Shown: one piece after another, positions 44,696 through 54,122 of the stretch
Layout: each line of letters starts with the position of its first letter
How positions within the stretch are numbered: position 1 is the stretch's first letter
Assembly (NCBI RefSeq): GCF_001295795.1
Contig: NZ_LJHY01000003.1
Coordinates: 205,161 to 269,160 of the forward strand
Source of the DNA: Novosphingobium sp. AAP83
GTDB taxonomy: Bacteria; Pseudomonadota; Alphaproteobacteria; Sphingomonadales; Sphingomonadaceae
Length of the DNA: 64,000 nt
Direction: 5' to 3'
The notes under the pieces: model-generated
Databases searched by the model: none
Told to the model about the DNA's origin: nothing
Seen by the model: the letters and a program-made list of their open reading frames with translations, nothing else
Translations under genes and position numbers: made by a program

Positions 44696-45988
44696 TCAGA
44701 CGATGCCAGCGCCGAGGCCCACGGCTTTGCGCTCTTGCGCCTTGCGGCTGCGGTATTGGCTCAAGCGATAGGCTTCGAGTACATCGATAGCGCCGCCTGC
44801 TTCCATGCGCGCTTTGGCAAGAATAGGTGCAACATCAATGTTGTACGCCCGGCGGAGCGCCTGGAACGCCATCATAGTGTCGTTCGAGGCTTGCGCCGCG
44901 TGCAGCGCTTCACGATCAACCAGACTGGCCTTGGCATAGCATTGCGCGATGGCTTCGGCTGACGACAGCATCGATTCAATCGGATCGGTTACGTTGTGCG
45001 ATTGATCTATCATATAGCTGGGGTTGAAACCGTCACGCGGGTTCATCTCGGCTTCGATCAGTTCATTGAACACCAGAAACAACTGATGCGGGTTGATACT
45101 GCCGCTGTCGAGATCGTCATCGCCATACTTGCTGTCGTTGAAGTGGAAGCCGCCAAGCTTGCCGAAGCGATGCAGGCGGGCAACGATCTGTTCGATGTTG
45201 ACGTTTGGCGCATGGTGGCCAAGATCAACTAGGCATTTGGCCTTGGGACCAAGCTCCTGCGCCGCAAGGATGGACGAGCCCCAATCGGAAATGACAGTGG
45301 AATAGAACGCCGGTTCGAACATCTTGTGTTCCAGCAGCATCCGCCAATCATCCGGCAAAGCGGCGTAAATCTTCGAGGCCGCCTCAAGATAGCGGTCAAG
45401 GCTGCCGGCAAAATCTTGCTGGCCGGGGAAGTTGGTGCCATCGCCAACCCACACGGTCAGATCGGTTGACCCCAGTTGGCGGCCGATTTCGATGCATTCG
45501 ATGTTGTGATCAACCGCTTGCTGGCGCGTGGCGGCATCCTGCGCGGCGAGCGAACCGTTGGCATAAGTGTGCACCTGCGCCTGCTGGTCTTGGAATGTGT
45601 TGGAATTCACCGCGTCCCAACCAAGGCCAAGGGCCGCTGCTTCCTCACGCAGGGCCTTGAAATCGCTAACCTTGTCCCAAGGGAAGTGAGGCGAGACACG
45701 TGGCGTCACCTGGCTCAATTGGTTGATGACGGCGCAATCTTCCAACTTTTCATGAATGTTGGTCGGCTCACCGGCAATCGGGAACTTGGCAAAGCGTGTG
45801 CCGCCACGGCCCGCGCCCCACGATGGCACCGCCACCGAGAACCCGGCAACGCGCCGCTTGATCGCGTCAATATCGATCCCGGTACGCGCCAGCTTGCGGC
45901 CCAAGGCAGTGTAATCTTCGTCCAGCGCTTCGGCTTGAACCGCGTTGCGTTCGGCGATCAAGTCAGCCGAGATGGGCAGTTGTGACAT
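44696..45988 (-). CDS. rhaI: L-rhamnose isomerase (RhaI type)
   Basis: 430 aa TIM-barrel metal-dependent isomerase, starting MSQLPISADLIAERNAVQAEALDEDY. Motifs are VSVPSWGAGRGGTRFAKFP, the metal ligands in WVGDGTNFPGQQ and DLGHHAPNVNIEQ, and HFNDSKYGDDDLD. It converts L-rhamnose to L-rhamnulose. This is the alternative isomerase found in Pseudomonas, Sphingomonas and others, not RhaA of E. coli. It sits 20 bases behind the RhaEW gene on the same strand. Confidence 0.92.
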   Translation of the reverse strand: MSQLPISADLIAERNAVQAEALDEDYTALGRKLARTGIDIDAIKRRVAGFSVAVPSWGAGRGGTRFAKFPIAGEPTNIHEKLEDCAVINQLSQVTPRVSPHFPWDKVSDFKALREEAAALGLGWDAVNSNTFQDQQAQVHTYANGSLAAQDAATRQQAVDHNIECIEIGRQLGSTDLTVWVGDGTNFPGQQDFAGSLDRYLEAASKIYAALPDDWRMLLEHKMFEPAFYSTVISDWGSSILAAQELGPKAKCLVDLGHHAPNVNIEQIVARLHRFGKLGGFHFNDSKYGDDDLDSGSINPHQLFLVFNELIEAEMNPRDGFNPSYMIDQSHNVTDPIESMLSSAEAIAQCYAKASLVDREALHAAQASNDTMMAFQALRRAYNIDVAPILAKARMEAGGAIDVLEAYRLSQYRSRKAQERKAVGLGAGIV

Positions 45989-46008
45989 GGTAATCCTCTC
46001 CGGGAATC

Positions 46009-48132
46009 TTATCGCGTAAACGCTTGTGCGTTGCCCGCATCGACATTGATCATATTGCCGGTGGACTTGGCCGACATGTCACTGGCGAGGAAATAGACAG
46101 CTTCGGCGATGTCTTCTGGCAGAACGTCGCGGCCCAGCATCGAACGCTTGCGATAATGCTCTTCCAGCTCTGCGCCTGAATCGATGCCGTGCGCGCCAGC
46201 TCGTTCCTTGCGCCAGTCACCATCCCAGATGCGGCTGCCCTTTATCACGGCATCAGGATTGACGACGTTGACGCGGATGCCGTGCGGTGCGCCTTCAAGC
46301 GCGAGGCAGCGCGCCAGATGGTTGGCCGCAGCCTTGGCCGAAGCATAAGCGCTGGCATTGGTTGCAGCGGCAACCCCGTTCTTCGAGCCGATGAACACGA
46401 CCGATGCGCCGCCTTGCGCCTTCATCCGCTTGAGCAGAGGCCATGCCGAACGCGAGGTCAGGAAATAGCCCTGCGCCAGCACATCATAATTGCGGTTCCA
46501 CAGTGCGATGGTGGTTTCTTCCAGCGGTGCGGAACTGGCGATCCCGGCATTGGCAACCAGAATGTCCAACCCGCCAAATTCACGCGAGGCCGCATCAAAT
46601 GCCGCCTGCACTTGCACTTCATCGGTCACATCACAAACCACGGCGCGGACCACATCCTTGCCATATTGCTTGGCAAAACCGGCGCGGACATCTTCAACCG
46701 AGGTGGCATCGCGATCTGCCAGCATCACACATGCGCCATCTTTCAACAGACGGGCTGCCGAAGCAGCGCCGATGCCACCTGCCCCGCCGGTGACCAAAGC
46801 GATCTTGCCCACCATTGGCTTGGGCGCAGGCATGCGCTGCAACTTGGCTTCTTCGAGCAGCCAGTATTCGATATCGAAAGCTTCCTGCTCATCCAGCGCG
46901 ATGTAATCACCGATGGCTTCGGCACCGCGCATTACATTGATAGCATTGCCATAGAATTCGCCGGCAAGGCGTGCAATGGTCTTGTCGCCTGCAAAGGTGA
47001 TCCGACCAACGCCGGGGACGAGCACGACGACAGGATTGGCATCGCGCATCTTCGGCGAATTGGCGCGCTTGCAGCGTTCGTAATAGGCCGCATACATCTC
47101 ACGATAAGCCGCGATCTTTTCCGCAAGATAAGTGTCATCTTGCAGCTTTGCCGGATCGAGCGTCAGTGGCGCAATTTTGGTGCGCAGGAAGTGGTCGGGG
47201 CAGGAAGTGCCAAGGCCCGCCAAGCGTTCAAATTCTGCGCTGCCGACAAATTCAAGCGCTTCGGCATCATCCGAGTAATGGGCCAGCTTCGGCCGCGCGC
47301 CCGTCATCAAGCCGCGAAGGCGTGGCATCAAATCAGCAGCGACAGCCGCGCGATCAGCGTGTGGCGCCACAATTTGGCCACCAAATGCCGGTTTTTCGCC
47401 CATTTTTACGTTAAGGTGCGCAGCGGCCTCGGCAATCAGCTTTACGGTGTGTTCGTAGCAAGCCTTGGCGCTGTCGGCCCAGCAGATGATGCCATGGCCA
47501 GCCAGCATCACGCCTTCAACATGCGGATTTGCCGCGACAAAATCGCGCAGCATCACGCCCAGCGTATAGCCCGGACGCTTCCATGGCAGCCAGCCAATCT
47601 TGCCACCCCAGATTTCCTGTGTTGCCGCTTCACCGCCCGACGATGCGGCCAAGGCGATGATTGCATCTGGATGAACGTGATCAACATGCGCGAATGGCAG
47701 CAATGAATGCAGCGGCGTATCGATGCTGGCCGCGCGACCATTCAGATTGAATGTGCAGTGCGGCAGATAGCCCACCATCTTGTCGTCATCATCGGGGCCG
47801 CCATAATGGGCTTCCAAGCCCAGCAGCTTGGCCTGATAAAGCGTTGAAAAGCCATCAAGCTTCATCGATCCGATATCACCGCCCGATCCCTTGACCCACA
47901 GCACATCGACAGTTTCGCCGGTAAGCGGATCAACTTCCTGCAACTTGGCGGAGGTATTCCCGCCGCCAAAGTTGGTCACCGTCAAGTCCGAGCCCAGCAG
48001 ATTCGAGCGGTATAACAACTGTTCGGCAGGTGAAAGTGTGGCAGCAACAGCATCGTCCCAACGGCTGGTTGGAATGACGAAAGGAAGGGCGGCGCTAGCG
48101 ATGGTTGGCGAAATCGTCGTTTGCACGTTCAT
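46009..48132 (-). CDS. rhaD: Bifunctional rhamnulose-1-phosphate aldolase / L-lactaldehyde dehydrogenase
   Basis: 707 aa fusion, RhaEW type. The N-terminal class II aldolase domain has NFGGGNTSAKLQ, WVKGSGGDIGSM, the Zn-binding HVDHVHPDAIIALAA and GHGIICWAD. From about residue 444, a short-chain dehydrogenase has TGGAGGIGAASAA (NAD site) and YASAK (Tyr-x3-Lys). It splits rhamnulose-1-phosphate into DHAP and L-lactaldehyde and oxidises the latter to L-lactate in one protein. It is co-transcribed with rhaI and divergent from the kinase gene. Confidence 0.92.
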   Translation of the reverse strand: MNVQTTISPTIASAALPFVIPTSRWDDAVAATLSPAEQLLYRSNLLGSDLTVTNFGGGNTSAKLQEVDPLTGETVDVLWVKGSGGDIGSMKLDGFSTLYQAKLLGLEAHYGGPDDDDKMVGYLPHCTFNLNGRAASIDTPLHSLLPFAHVDHVHPDAIIALAASSGGEAATQEIWGGKIGWLPWKRPGYTLGVMLRDFVAANPHVEGVMLAGHGIICWADSAKACYEHTVKLIAEAAAHLNVKMGEKPAFGGQIVAPHADRAAVAADLMPRLRGLMTGARPKLAHYSDDAEALEFVGSAEFERLAGLGTSCPDHFLRTKIAPLTLDPAKLQDDTYLAEKIAAYREMYAAYYERCKRANSPKMRDANPVVVLVPGVGRITFAGDKTIARLAGEFYGNAINVMRGAEAIGDYIALDEQEAFDIEYWLLEEAKLQRMPAPKPMVGKIALVTGGAGGIGAASAARLLKDGACVMLADRDATSVEDVRAGFAKQYGKDVVRAVVCDVTDEVQVQAAFDAASREFGGLDILVANAGIASSAPLEETTIALWNRNYDVLAQGYFLTSRSAWPLLKRMKAQGGASVVFIGSKNGVAAATNASAYASAKAAANHLARCLALEGAPHGIRVNVVNPDAVIKGSRIWDGDWRKERAGAHGIDSGAELEEHYRKRSMLGRDVLPEDIAEAVYFLASDMSAKSTGNMINVDAGNAQAFTR

Positions 48133-48185
48133 GGCATCCCTGCAATCAAAATTGCCGACTTAGGGCCGGTTGGATAAGGAGTTAG

Positions 48186-48257
48186 CATTTGATCTAGTTT
48201 TGAACAAGATTGATTGCTAATGATTGATTTCAAGAATTTTGGGTTAGGAGAGGGCGC
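48186..48257. promoter_or_regulatory. Divergent rha promoter region with repeats
   Basis: Between the RhaEW and rhamnulokinase starts, GATTGATT occurs at 48208-48215 and 48222-48229 (14-base period). TTAGCA (48182) and TGCTAA (48215-48220) form a wide inverted repeat. The region is AT-rich and is the likely operator for the DeoR regulator encoded downstream. Confidence 0.4.
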
Positions 48258-49688
48258 TTGGCGCTAAGCGCAAGTTTTACAGGCCACACGGTCGTTATCG
48301 ATCTTGGCAAAACGCTGAGTAAAGTTAGCCTGTGGGATTTGGACGGGCATATGCTCGACCGCCAGACGCGCCCGAATCTTCCGTTTGAGATTGACGGGGT
48401 TCGCAGACTCAATGCCCTGGCTATCGCGCAATGGCTGGTTGAAACCCTTGCAAAATACGCTGACCATCCCGTTTCAACAATTGTGCCAGTCGGCCACGGC
48501 GCTGGCGTAGTAGCGCTCAAAAACGGTCAACTGGCATTCCCTCCGCTCGATTACGAACAAGCCATCCCTTCCGATGTCATGGCCGCCTATCGCAAGGCCC
48601 GCGATCCATTTGACCAAACCGGATCGCCCGCCCTTCCCGACGGCCTGAACTTTGGCAGCCAGTTGTGGTGGTTGGAGCAGTTGGAAGCCGAAGGCATGGA
48701 AAACGCCACATTCTTGCCTTGGGCGCAGTATTGGGCGTGGTTCCTTACCGGCAATGCGGTCAGTGAAGTCACCAGCCTTGGGTGCCATTCCGATGTGTGG
48801 AGCCCGCAAGCAGGAGATTTTTCGCCGATGGCACTCCGGCTCGGTTGGGCGTCGCGGTTCGCGCCGATTGTTCGCGCTGGCGATAGCGTCGGCATGTTGT
48901 CCCCCCCCATCGTCAAGGCTACGGGACTATCGCCCAACGTGCGCGTGCTGGCGGGGCTGCATGATTCCAACGCGGCCCTTGTGGCTGCACGGGGTTTTGC
49001 CGAAATCGCCGATAATGAAGCGACGATTCTTTCCACCGGCACATGGTTCATCGCCATGCGCTTGCCCTCCGTGCCAGTAGACATCGCCAGCCTGCCCGAA
49101 GCGCGCGATTGCCTCGTAAATGTCGATGTTCATGGCCGCGCGGTGCCATCGGCGCGCTTCATGGGCGGGCGCGAGATTGAAACGCTGATCGAGATTGATA
49201 CCCGCCGCGTCGATATCAAGCCCGATCAACCCGCGCTGCTCGCCTCTGTACCGACAGTGCTGCGCGAAAACCGCATGATCCTGCCCACGTTGATGCGCGG
49301 CTTTGGTCCCTTCCCTGATGGCGCTTTTGCGTGGATCAATCGTCCTGAAGATTGGTATGAACGGCGCGCAGCGGCGTGTCTCTATGCCGCATTGGTGGCA
49401 GATACCTCGCTCGATCTGATCGGCGCATCGGGCCGCTTGCTCGTCGAAGGCCGTTTTGCCGAAGCCGAGATATTCGTCCGCGCGCTGGCGTCATTGCGGC
49501 CTGATATGGCAGTCTTCACCGCCAACACGCATAATGACGTATCGTTCGGTGCATTGCGGCTGAACAATCCCAGCCTGAAGCCGCAGGGCGAACTGGTCCG
49601 CGTCGAACCCTTGGACGCCGATCTGGATACCTATCGCAATCGCTGGAAGTATGAAGTTGAAGCCGCAAGCGTGAGAAAAGCCGTATGA
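48258..49688 (+). CDS. rhaB: Rhamnulokinase (FGGY family)
   Basis: 476 aa, starting at TTG 48258 after TAGGAGAGG. The first strand is [17 protein letters not shown] (ATP-binding phosphate 1 motif, with GKT in place of the usual GGT). The second domain has [16 protein letters not shown]. It is FGGY_N/FGGY_C by layout. It phosphorylates L-rhamnulose to rhamnulose-1-phosphate. Its stop overlaps the lactate dehydrogenase start (ATGA), so rhamnose use is one transcript from kinase to regulator. Confidence 0.88.
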   Translation: MALSASFTGHTVVIDLGKTLSKVSLWDLDGHMLDRQTRPNLPFEIDGVRRLNALAIAQWLVETLAKYADHPVSTIVPVGHGAGVVALKNGQLAFPPLDYEQAIPSDVMAAYRKARDPFDQTGSPALPDGLNFGSQLWWLEQLEAEGMENATFLPWAQYWAWFLTGNAVSEVTSLGCHSDVWSPQAGDFSPMALRLGWASRFAPIVRAGDSVGMLSPPIVKATGLSPNVRVLAGLHDSNAALVAARGFAEIADNEATILSTGTWFIAMRLPSVPVDIASLPEARDCLVNVDVHGRAVPSARFMGGREIETLIEIDTRRVDIKPDQPALLASVPTVLRENRMILPTLMRGFGPFPDGAFAWINRPEDWYERRAAACLYAALVADTSLDLIGASGRLLVEGRFAEAEIFVRALASLRPDMAVFTANTHNDVSFGALRLNNPSLKPQGELVRVEPLDADLDTYRNRWKYEVEAASVRKAV

Positions 49689-50830
49689 TCGCCGCCTCGA
49701 TTCCTGATTTCCGTGAACTCGCGCGCCGTCGCCTTCCGCATTTCCTGTTCGAATATATCGATGGCGGCTCCTACACCGAAACCACGCTGCGCCGGAACAT
49801 CACCGACCTTGCCGATATTGCCCTGCGCCAGCGAGTGTTGCGCGATGTTTCGGGGCTTGATGTGTCGACTGAACTGTTCGGCCAGAAGGTGAGCCTGCCC
49901 GTAGCATTGGGCCCCATCGGCCTGGCTGGGATGAATGCGCGCCGTGGTGAATGCCAGGCCGTGCGTGCCGCCGAAACAGCAGGCATCCCGTTCACACTCT
50001 CAACCGTATCGGCCTGCTCGATGGCAGAAGTCGCCAAAGCGGCCGCAAAGCCGTTCTGGTTCCAGCTTTACATGACCCGCGACCGTGGTTTCATGCGGGA
50101 ATTGTTGCAGGAGGCTGTTGAACTCAATTGCTCTACGCTGGTGTTCACCGTGGACATGCCTGTTCCCGGCAGCCGCTATCGCGATTACCATTCGGGCCTT
50201 GCCGGAGCATCGGGCCTGAAAGGCGCGCTGCGCCGCACGCTGCAAGGCGCGATGAAACCCGCGTGGGCGTGGGATGTCGGCGTGATGGGCCGACCGCATG
50301 GGCTTGGCAACATTGCGCGCAAGTTGGAAGGCAAGACCGGCATCGAAGACTTCTTTGCGTGGATGCGCAACAATTTCGATAGCTCGATTGCTTGGCGCGA
50401 TCTCGATTTCATCCGTTCGGAATGGAAGGGGCCGCTGGTGATTAAAGGCCTGCTCGATGCTGAGGATGCCAGAGAAGCTGCCAATCTCGGCGCGGATGGC
50501 GTGGTCGTTTCCAATCACGGCGGTCGCCAGTTGGACGGCGTGCTCTCCACCGCGCGCGCTTTGCCTGCCATTGCCGATGCTGTGGGTGATCGCCTGACCG
50601 TGCTGGCAGACGGCGGGGTACGCTCTGGCCTTGATGTGATCCGCTTGCTCGCGCTGGGTGCCAAAGGCGTGCTGCTGGGCCGCGCGTGGGTGTTTGCATT
50701 GGCGGCACAGGGCCAAACCGGCGTTGAACATATGCTCCGCCTGATTGAAGCGGAAATGCGCATCGCGATGACGCTGACCGGCGTGAAGAGCATTGCCGAG
50801 ATTGATCGCTCGATCCTTGCAAACCGATAA
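49685..50830 (+). CDS. lldD: L-lactate dehydrogenase (FMN-dependent, LldD)
   Basis: 381 aa, FMN-dependent alpha-hydroxy acid oxidase family. It has [19 protein letters not shown] near the N-terminus, the active-site [31 protein letters not shown] (with His of SNHGGRQ and Arg) and the FMN phosphate-binding [28 protein letters not shown]. It oxidises L-lactate to pyruvate and feeds electrons to quinone. It completes the route started by the RhaEW protein. Coupled to the kinase gene by a 4-base overlap. Confidence 0.93.
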   Translation: MIAASIPDFRELARRRLPHFLFEYIDGGSYTETTLRRNITDLADIALRQRVLRDVSGLDVSTELFGQKVSLPVALGPIGLAGMNARRGECQAVRAAETAGIPFTLSTVSACSMAEVAKAAAKPFWFQLYMTRDRGFMRELLQEAVELNCSTLVFTVDMPVPGSRYRDYHSGLAGASGLKGALRRTLQGAMKPAWAWDVGVMGRPHGLGNIARKLEGKTGIEDFFAWMRNNFDSSIAWRDLDFIRSEWKGPLVIKGLLDAEDAREAANLGADGVVVSNHGGRQLDGVLSTARALPAIADAVGDRLTVLADGGVRSGLDVIRLLALGAKGVLLGRAWVFALAAQGQTGVEHMLRLIEAEMRIAMTLTGVKSIAEIDRSILANR

Positions 50831-50854
50831 AGATAAACGAAAGGGACAGGACCG

Positions 50855-51928
50855 ATGGGCGCAAACCCCGCATTGGGCGTATTATTTCACTGGATCGGCG
50901 GTTTTTCATCAGCCAGCTTTTATGTTCCATATAAGCGGATCAAGCTGTGGTCTTGGGAAGTGTTCTGGTTGGCAGGCGGAATTTTTTCCTGGGCGATCGC
51001 ACCCTGGTTCTTTGCCTCGCTGCAAACCGACAATTTGCTTGGAGTTTTGTCGGCAACGCCATCAAACACGCTGTTCTGGTGCTGGTTCTGGGGCGCCATG
51101 TGGGGCTTTGGCGGATTAACCTTCGGCCTGACCATGCGCTACCTTGGTCTTTCGCTGGGCATGGCGGTGGCCTTGGGCCTAACTACCGTGATCGGCACCA
51201 TGGGGCCGCCGATCTTTGACGGCACATTAGGCCAGATCGTTGCCACCGCCAGCGGCAAGTTGACCCTGCTCGGCATTGTCATAACACTTGTCGGAATCGT
51301 CGTCGTCGCCCGCGCTGGCAGCGCCAAAGAGGCTGAACTGAGCGGTGAAAAGTCCGAAGGCGTTGCCGAATTCAACTTGCGCAAAGGCCTGCTGATCGCC
51401 GTATTCTCCGGCATCATGTCCGGCTGCTTTGCCTGGGGCCTGGCCGCTGGACAGCCGATCCGCGATCTCACTCTTGCCGCGGGAACTGATCCGCTGTCGC
51501 AAGGCTTGCCCGTGCTGTGCGTCGTTCTGGCGGGCGGCCTCACCACCAATGCGCTGTGGTGTGCCTATCTGATCTTCAAGAACAAAAGCTTCGGCCAATT
51601 CTTCGGCGCAGCCCCGGCCGATGCTACCCCCGGCGAACGCCCGAACCTGCTCGCCAACTGGTTGCTGGCAGCCCTTGGCGGCACGCTATGGTATGGCCAG
51701 TTCTTCTTCTACACCATGGGCGAAAGCCAGATGGGCGAATACGGTTTCTCGTCGTGGACGCTGCATATGGCCTCAATCATCTTGTTTTCCACGCTCTGGG
51801 GCTTTGCGCTGAAGGAATGGAAAGGCGCCAGCCGCCGCACCCGCACACTCGTGTGGACAGGCATTGGTTTGCTGGTTGGATCAACCGTCGTGATCGGTCT
51901 GGGGAACATGTTAAACGCAGCTGCTTAA
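50855..51928 (+). CDS. rhaT: L-rhamnose/proton symporter RhaT
   Basis: 357 aa with ten hydrophobic segments. The start MGANPALGVLFHWIGGFSSASFYVPYKRIKLWSWEVFWL is typical of RhaT (GAxxxGxxxH...ASFYxPxK). It imports L-rhamnose with a proton through the inner membrane. AAAGGGACAGG precedes the ATG by a few bases. It follows lldD and precedes the DeoR gene. Confidence 0.93.
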   Translation: MGANPALGVLFHWIGGFSSASFYVPYKRIKLWSWEVFWLAGGIFSWAIAPWFFASLQTDNLLGVLSATPSNTLFWCWFWGAMWGFGGLTFGLTMRYLGLSLGMAVALGLTTVIGTMGPPIFDGTLGQIVATASGKLTLLGIVITLVGIVVVARAGSAKEAELSGEKSEGVAEFNLRKGLLIAVFSGIMSGCFAWGLAAGQPIRDLTLAAGTDPLSQGLPVLCVVLAGGLTTNALWCAYLIFKNKSFGQFFGAAPADATPGERPNLLANWLLAALGGTLWYGQFFFYTMGESQMGEYGFSSWTLHMASIILFSTLWGFALKEWKGASRRTRTLVWTGIGLLVGSTVVIGLGNMLNAAA

Positions 51929-51987
51929 AGTGGTCGATTTCGCTCATCTGCCCGTGCATAAGCGCTTCCGAAAAGGATAGAACGCAG

Positions 51988-52761
51988 ATGCACGCGGCAG
52001 AACGAGAACGAAGGATTTTTAAAGCGCTGCGGCCCAACGGCTTTGTCAGCTATCGTGAACTCGAAGCATTGCTTGATGCATCCCCCGCCACGATTCGCCG
52101 GGATCTGACGCGGCTTGAGGATATCGGCCAGATCGTGCGTGTTCACGGCGGTGCGAAGCTTCCCGAAAAGAATGACGCCTCAGGGCCACATCTGCTCGGC
52201 ACCCCATTTGACCAGTCGATCACTCTTCACTTGGCCGAAAAACAGGCCATTGGAAAAGCAGCCGCAAAACTCTGCTCCCCGGGCGAAGGCGTGATGATCG
52301 ACGGCGGCAGCACCACCCTACAGATGTGCCCGCACCTTGATGGACTGGGCATGCAAGTCCTCACCAATTCGCTGCACATCGTAACCGCTTTGTTGCCACA
52401 AGCGTCAACACGAATCCTTGTGCCGTCAGGTTCGGTATTCCGCGAACAAAACATCATTCTTGCCGCAGCCGGCGAGGAATCAATGCCGCGCTTTCATGCT
52501 CCGCGCCTGTTCATGGGTGCAGCCGCGATTGGCCCGCAAGGCGTGATGCAGGCCGATGTCGTCCTCGTGGCTGCCGAACGCCGCCTGATTGATCGCGCAG
52601 ACGAGGTTATCCTGTTGGTCGACAGCAGCAAGTTCCGCTCACAATCAGGCACCATTGTCTGTGGCCTCGACGAAATCGATATGGTCATCACAGATAGGGG
52701 AATCTCTGCCCAAACAGCGAAAGAACTGCGCAACGCCGGTGTCAAACTTGTTGTGGTTTAG
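51988..52761 (+). CDS. DeoR-family transcriptional regulator of the rhamnose genes
   Basis: 257 aa from ATG 51988, after AAAAGGA. An N-terminal HTH (MHAAERERRIFKALRPNGFVSYRELEALLDASPATIRRDLTRLED) with the DeoR signature, then a sugar-phosphate-binding domain (IDGGSTTLQMCPHL, LVDSSKF). DeoR repressors usually respond to a phosphorylated intermediate, here possibly rhamnulose-1-phosphate. It ends the plus-strand rha transcript. The upstream long open frame through rhaT is not real. Confidence 0.9.
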   Translation: MHAAERERRIFKALRPNGFVSYRELEALLDASPATIRRDLTRLEDIGQIVRVHGGAKLPEKNDASGPHLLGTPFDQSITLHLAEKQAIGKAAAKLCSPGEGVMIDGGSTTLQMCPHLDGLGMQVLTNSLHIVTALLPQASTRILVPSGSVFREQNIILAAAGEESMPRFHAPRLFMGAAAIGPQGVMQADVVLVAAERRLIDRADEVILLVDSSKFRSQSGTIVCGLDEIDMVITDRGISAQTAKELRNAGVKLVVV

Positions 52762-52986
52762 CGCCTTTGCGTTGACGGCAATTCCTCACATCCTACCAGC
52801 ATTTTCCCAATCCCCACAATCTGTTGCAAAGGATACTGTGCCCGTTCCTGTCGCAGCATTGGGGCTTGAGACATATCGTTTGTGGCCGGAGCGCGCGCCG
52901 CAAGCGCAATTCAAAATCAATCCAGATCGCATCGGCCAGTACAGCCGTGCCTCCGAGGTGTTCTTCAGAGCCGGGATTTCGCCGAT
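52748..52986 (+). pseudogene. Remnant of an exported protein, function unknown
   Basis: The frame from TTG 52748, overlapping the deoR end, reads like a signal peptide (LLWFSAFALTAIPHILPAFSQS) followed by VAALGLETYRLWPERAPQAQ. That resembles the start of exported esterases (TYRLWPERAP). It then runs into the antisense of the lactonase fragment. It has no own ATG and no full domain. It is probably the first part of a lost gene. Confidence in the family is low. Confidence 0.3.
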
Positions 52987-53235
52987 TTATAGACGCAAAG
53001 CTGGAATTGGCAGCCCAGCGACTTGGGCATCAAACGCAAAGAGGCCTCCCGCCAGCGGCTGCGCCGCCAGCTCCTCCTCGGACAATCCGACACGTGCGGT
53101 GGTGACATAAACAGTCCGCAAGTCTGGTCCGCCGAATGCAATTTTGGTTACGCGCGCGCAGGGCAGGTCGATCCGCTGGAGGAGCTGCCCGTCCGGGGAA
53201 TATCGGTGCACAGCCCATCCATCCCAAAGGGCTAA
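52987..53235 (-). pseudogene. SMP-30/gluconolactonase-like protein, C-terminal fragment
   Basis: About 82 residues, on the strand opposite to its neighbours. They begin near ALWDGWAVHRYSPDGQLLQRIDLP and end VAGLPIPALRL. The stretch FGGPDLRTVYVTTARVGLSEEELAAQPLAGGLFAF is diagnostic of the last blade of SMP-30/LRE lactonases. Normal members are about 290 aa and about 200 N-terminal residues are gone. The fragment abuts the glycosidase remnant on the other strand. Sugar lactonases often neighbour L-rhamnose or galactose genes. Confidence 0.75.
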
Positions 53236-53239
53236 GCCC

Positions 53240-53891
53240 GCTTGAGATGGCAGTCCAGCGCCCCGTTCCTGACGGTAGATATGAATACGTTGCCAATTGG
53301 GGGTGGTCAGACGAACTGGCCAGTTGGACGTGGCCAGGGGCAGAAACAAAGCCGCTCCGGGTTCGCCTCTTTACGCGCGGTGATCGCGTGGAACTGCGGC
53401 TAAATGGCCAACTCGTTGGTGAAAAAGCGCTCACCGTTGCCGACAAGATGCACGCCGAGATGACTGTTCCTTACGCCCCCGGCGTGCTGGAAGCCGTCGC
53501 CTATTTACGCGGCAAAGTGATCAGGCGGCGCCAGTTTGAAACCGTAGGCCCTGCGACACGTCTGGCCTTGGTGATTGAGCCTTATGGCGGCAGCAGCAGC
53601 ACGCAGTCGTTGTCGTTTGTGCGCGTGGAAGTGCAAGATGCCCAAGGCCGCGTTTTGCCAGATGACAAGCGCGCGGTCCGCCTTTCCATTGATGGCCCGG
53701 CTGACCTTGTTGCGTTTGGCAATGCCAATCCGCTTGCAACAGGCTCGCTACAAAGGCCCGATGCGCAAACATGGCGCGGACAGGCTCTCGCCATTTTGCG
53801 CTCGCGCGGTATGGCAGAAACTGTGCAAGTGCAGGTAAGCGCAGATGGCCTACCCAGCGCGACAGCCAAACTAGCGCTCAAGCCAAGCTGA
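53240..53891 (+). pseudogene. Glycoside hydrolase family 2 (beta-galactosidase-like), C-terminal fragment
   Basis: About 215 residues from near GLSPLEMAVQ to KLALKPS. They include the DUF4982-like domain (SWTWPGAETKPLRVRLFTRGDRVELRLNGQLVGEKA) and an Ig-like domain (VEVQDAQGRVLPDDKRAVRLSIDGPADLVAFGNANPLATGS). These are the last two domains of GH2 enzymes. The sugar-binding, sandwich and catalytic domains are missing. It keeps its own strong terminator, so it is the 3' end of a once complete gene. Confidence 0.75.
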
Positions 53892-53901
53892 AAAAAGCGA
53901 T

Positions 53902-53941
53902 GGGCGGTGTTTGCTGTAACGCACCCACCGCCCTCTTTTTG
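53902..53941 (+). terminator. Rho-independent terminator behind the GH2 remnant
   Basis: GGGCGGTG (53902-53909) pairs with CACCGCCC (53926-53933), followed by TCTTTTT. It lies 11 bases after the stop of the fragment. It is the clearest intrinsic terminator in the window. Confidence 0.85.
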
Positions 53942-54122
53942 CCAGAAATCCGGTGTGATTGCGTCAATCCGCCTGCTTACGCGCAGAACTGCAAGATATT
54001 GCGCCGCTTGAAAAATTTCTGAAACAGGCACTTATAATGACGCTCTAAATGATGAGGCATATGCGTTATCTTAGTCAAATGACCCAGAATTCGAGTACTG
54101 GCGCCACAGGTTGGGGGCATTA
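53942..54122. other. Intergenic region, no clear element
   Basis: 180 bases between the remnant's terminator and the SGNH hydrolase. It is AT-richer than the genes and presumably holds the promoter of the hydrolase. I see no gene, repeat or hairpin that can be supported. Confidence 0.4.
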
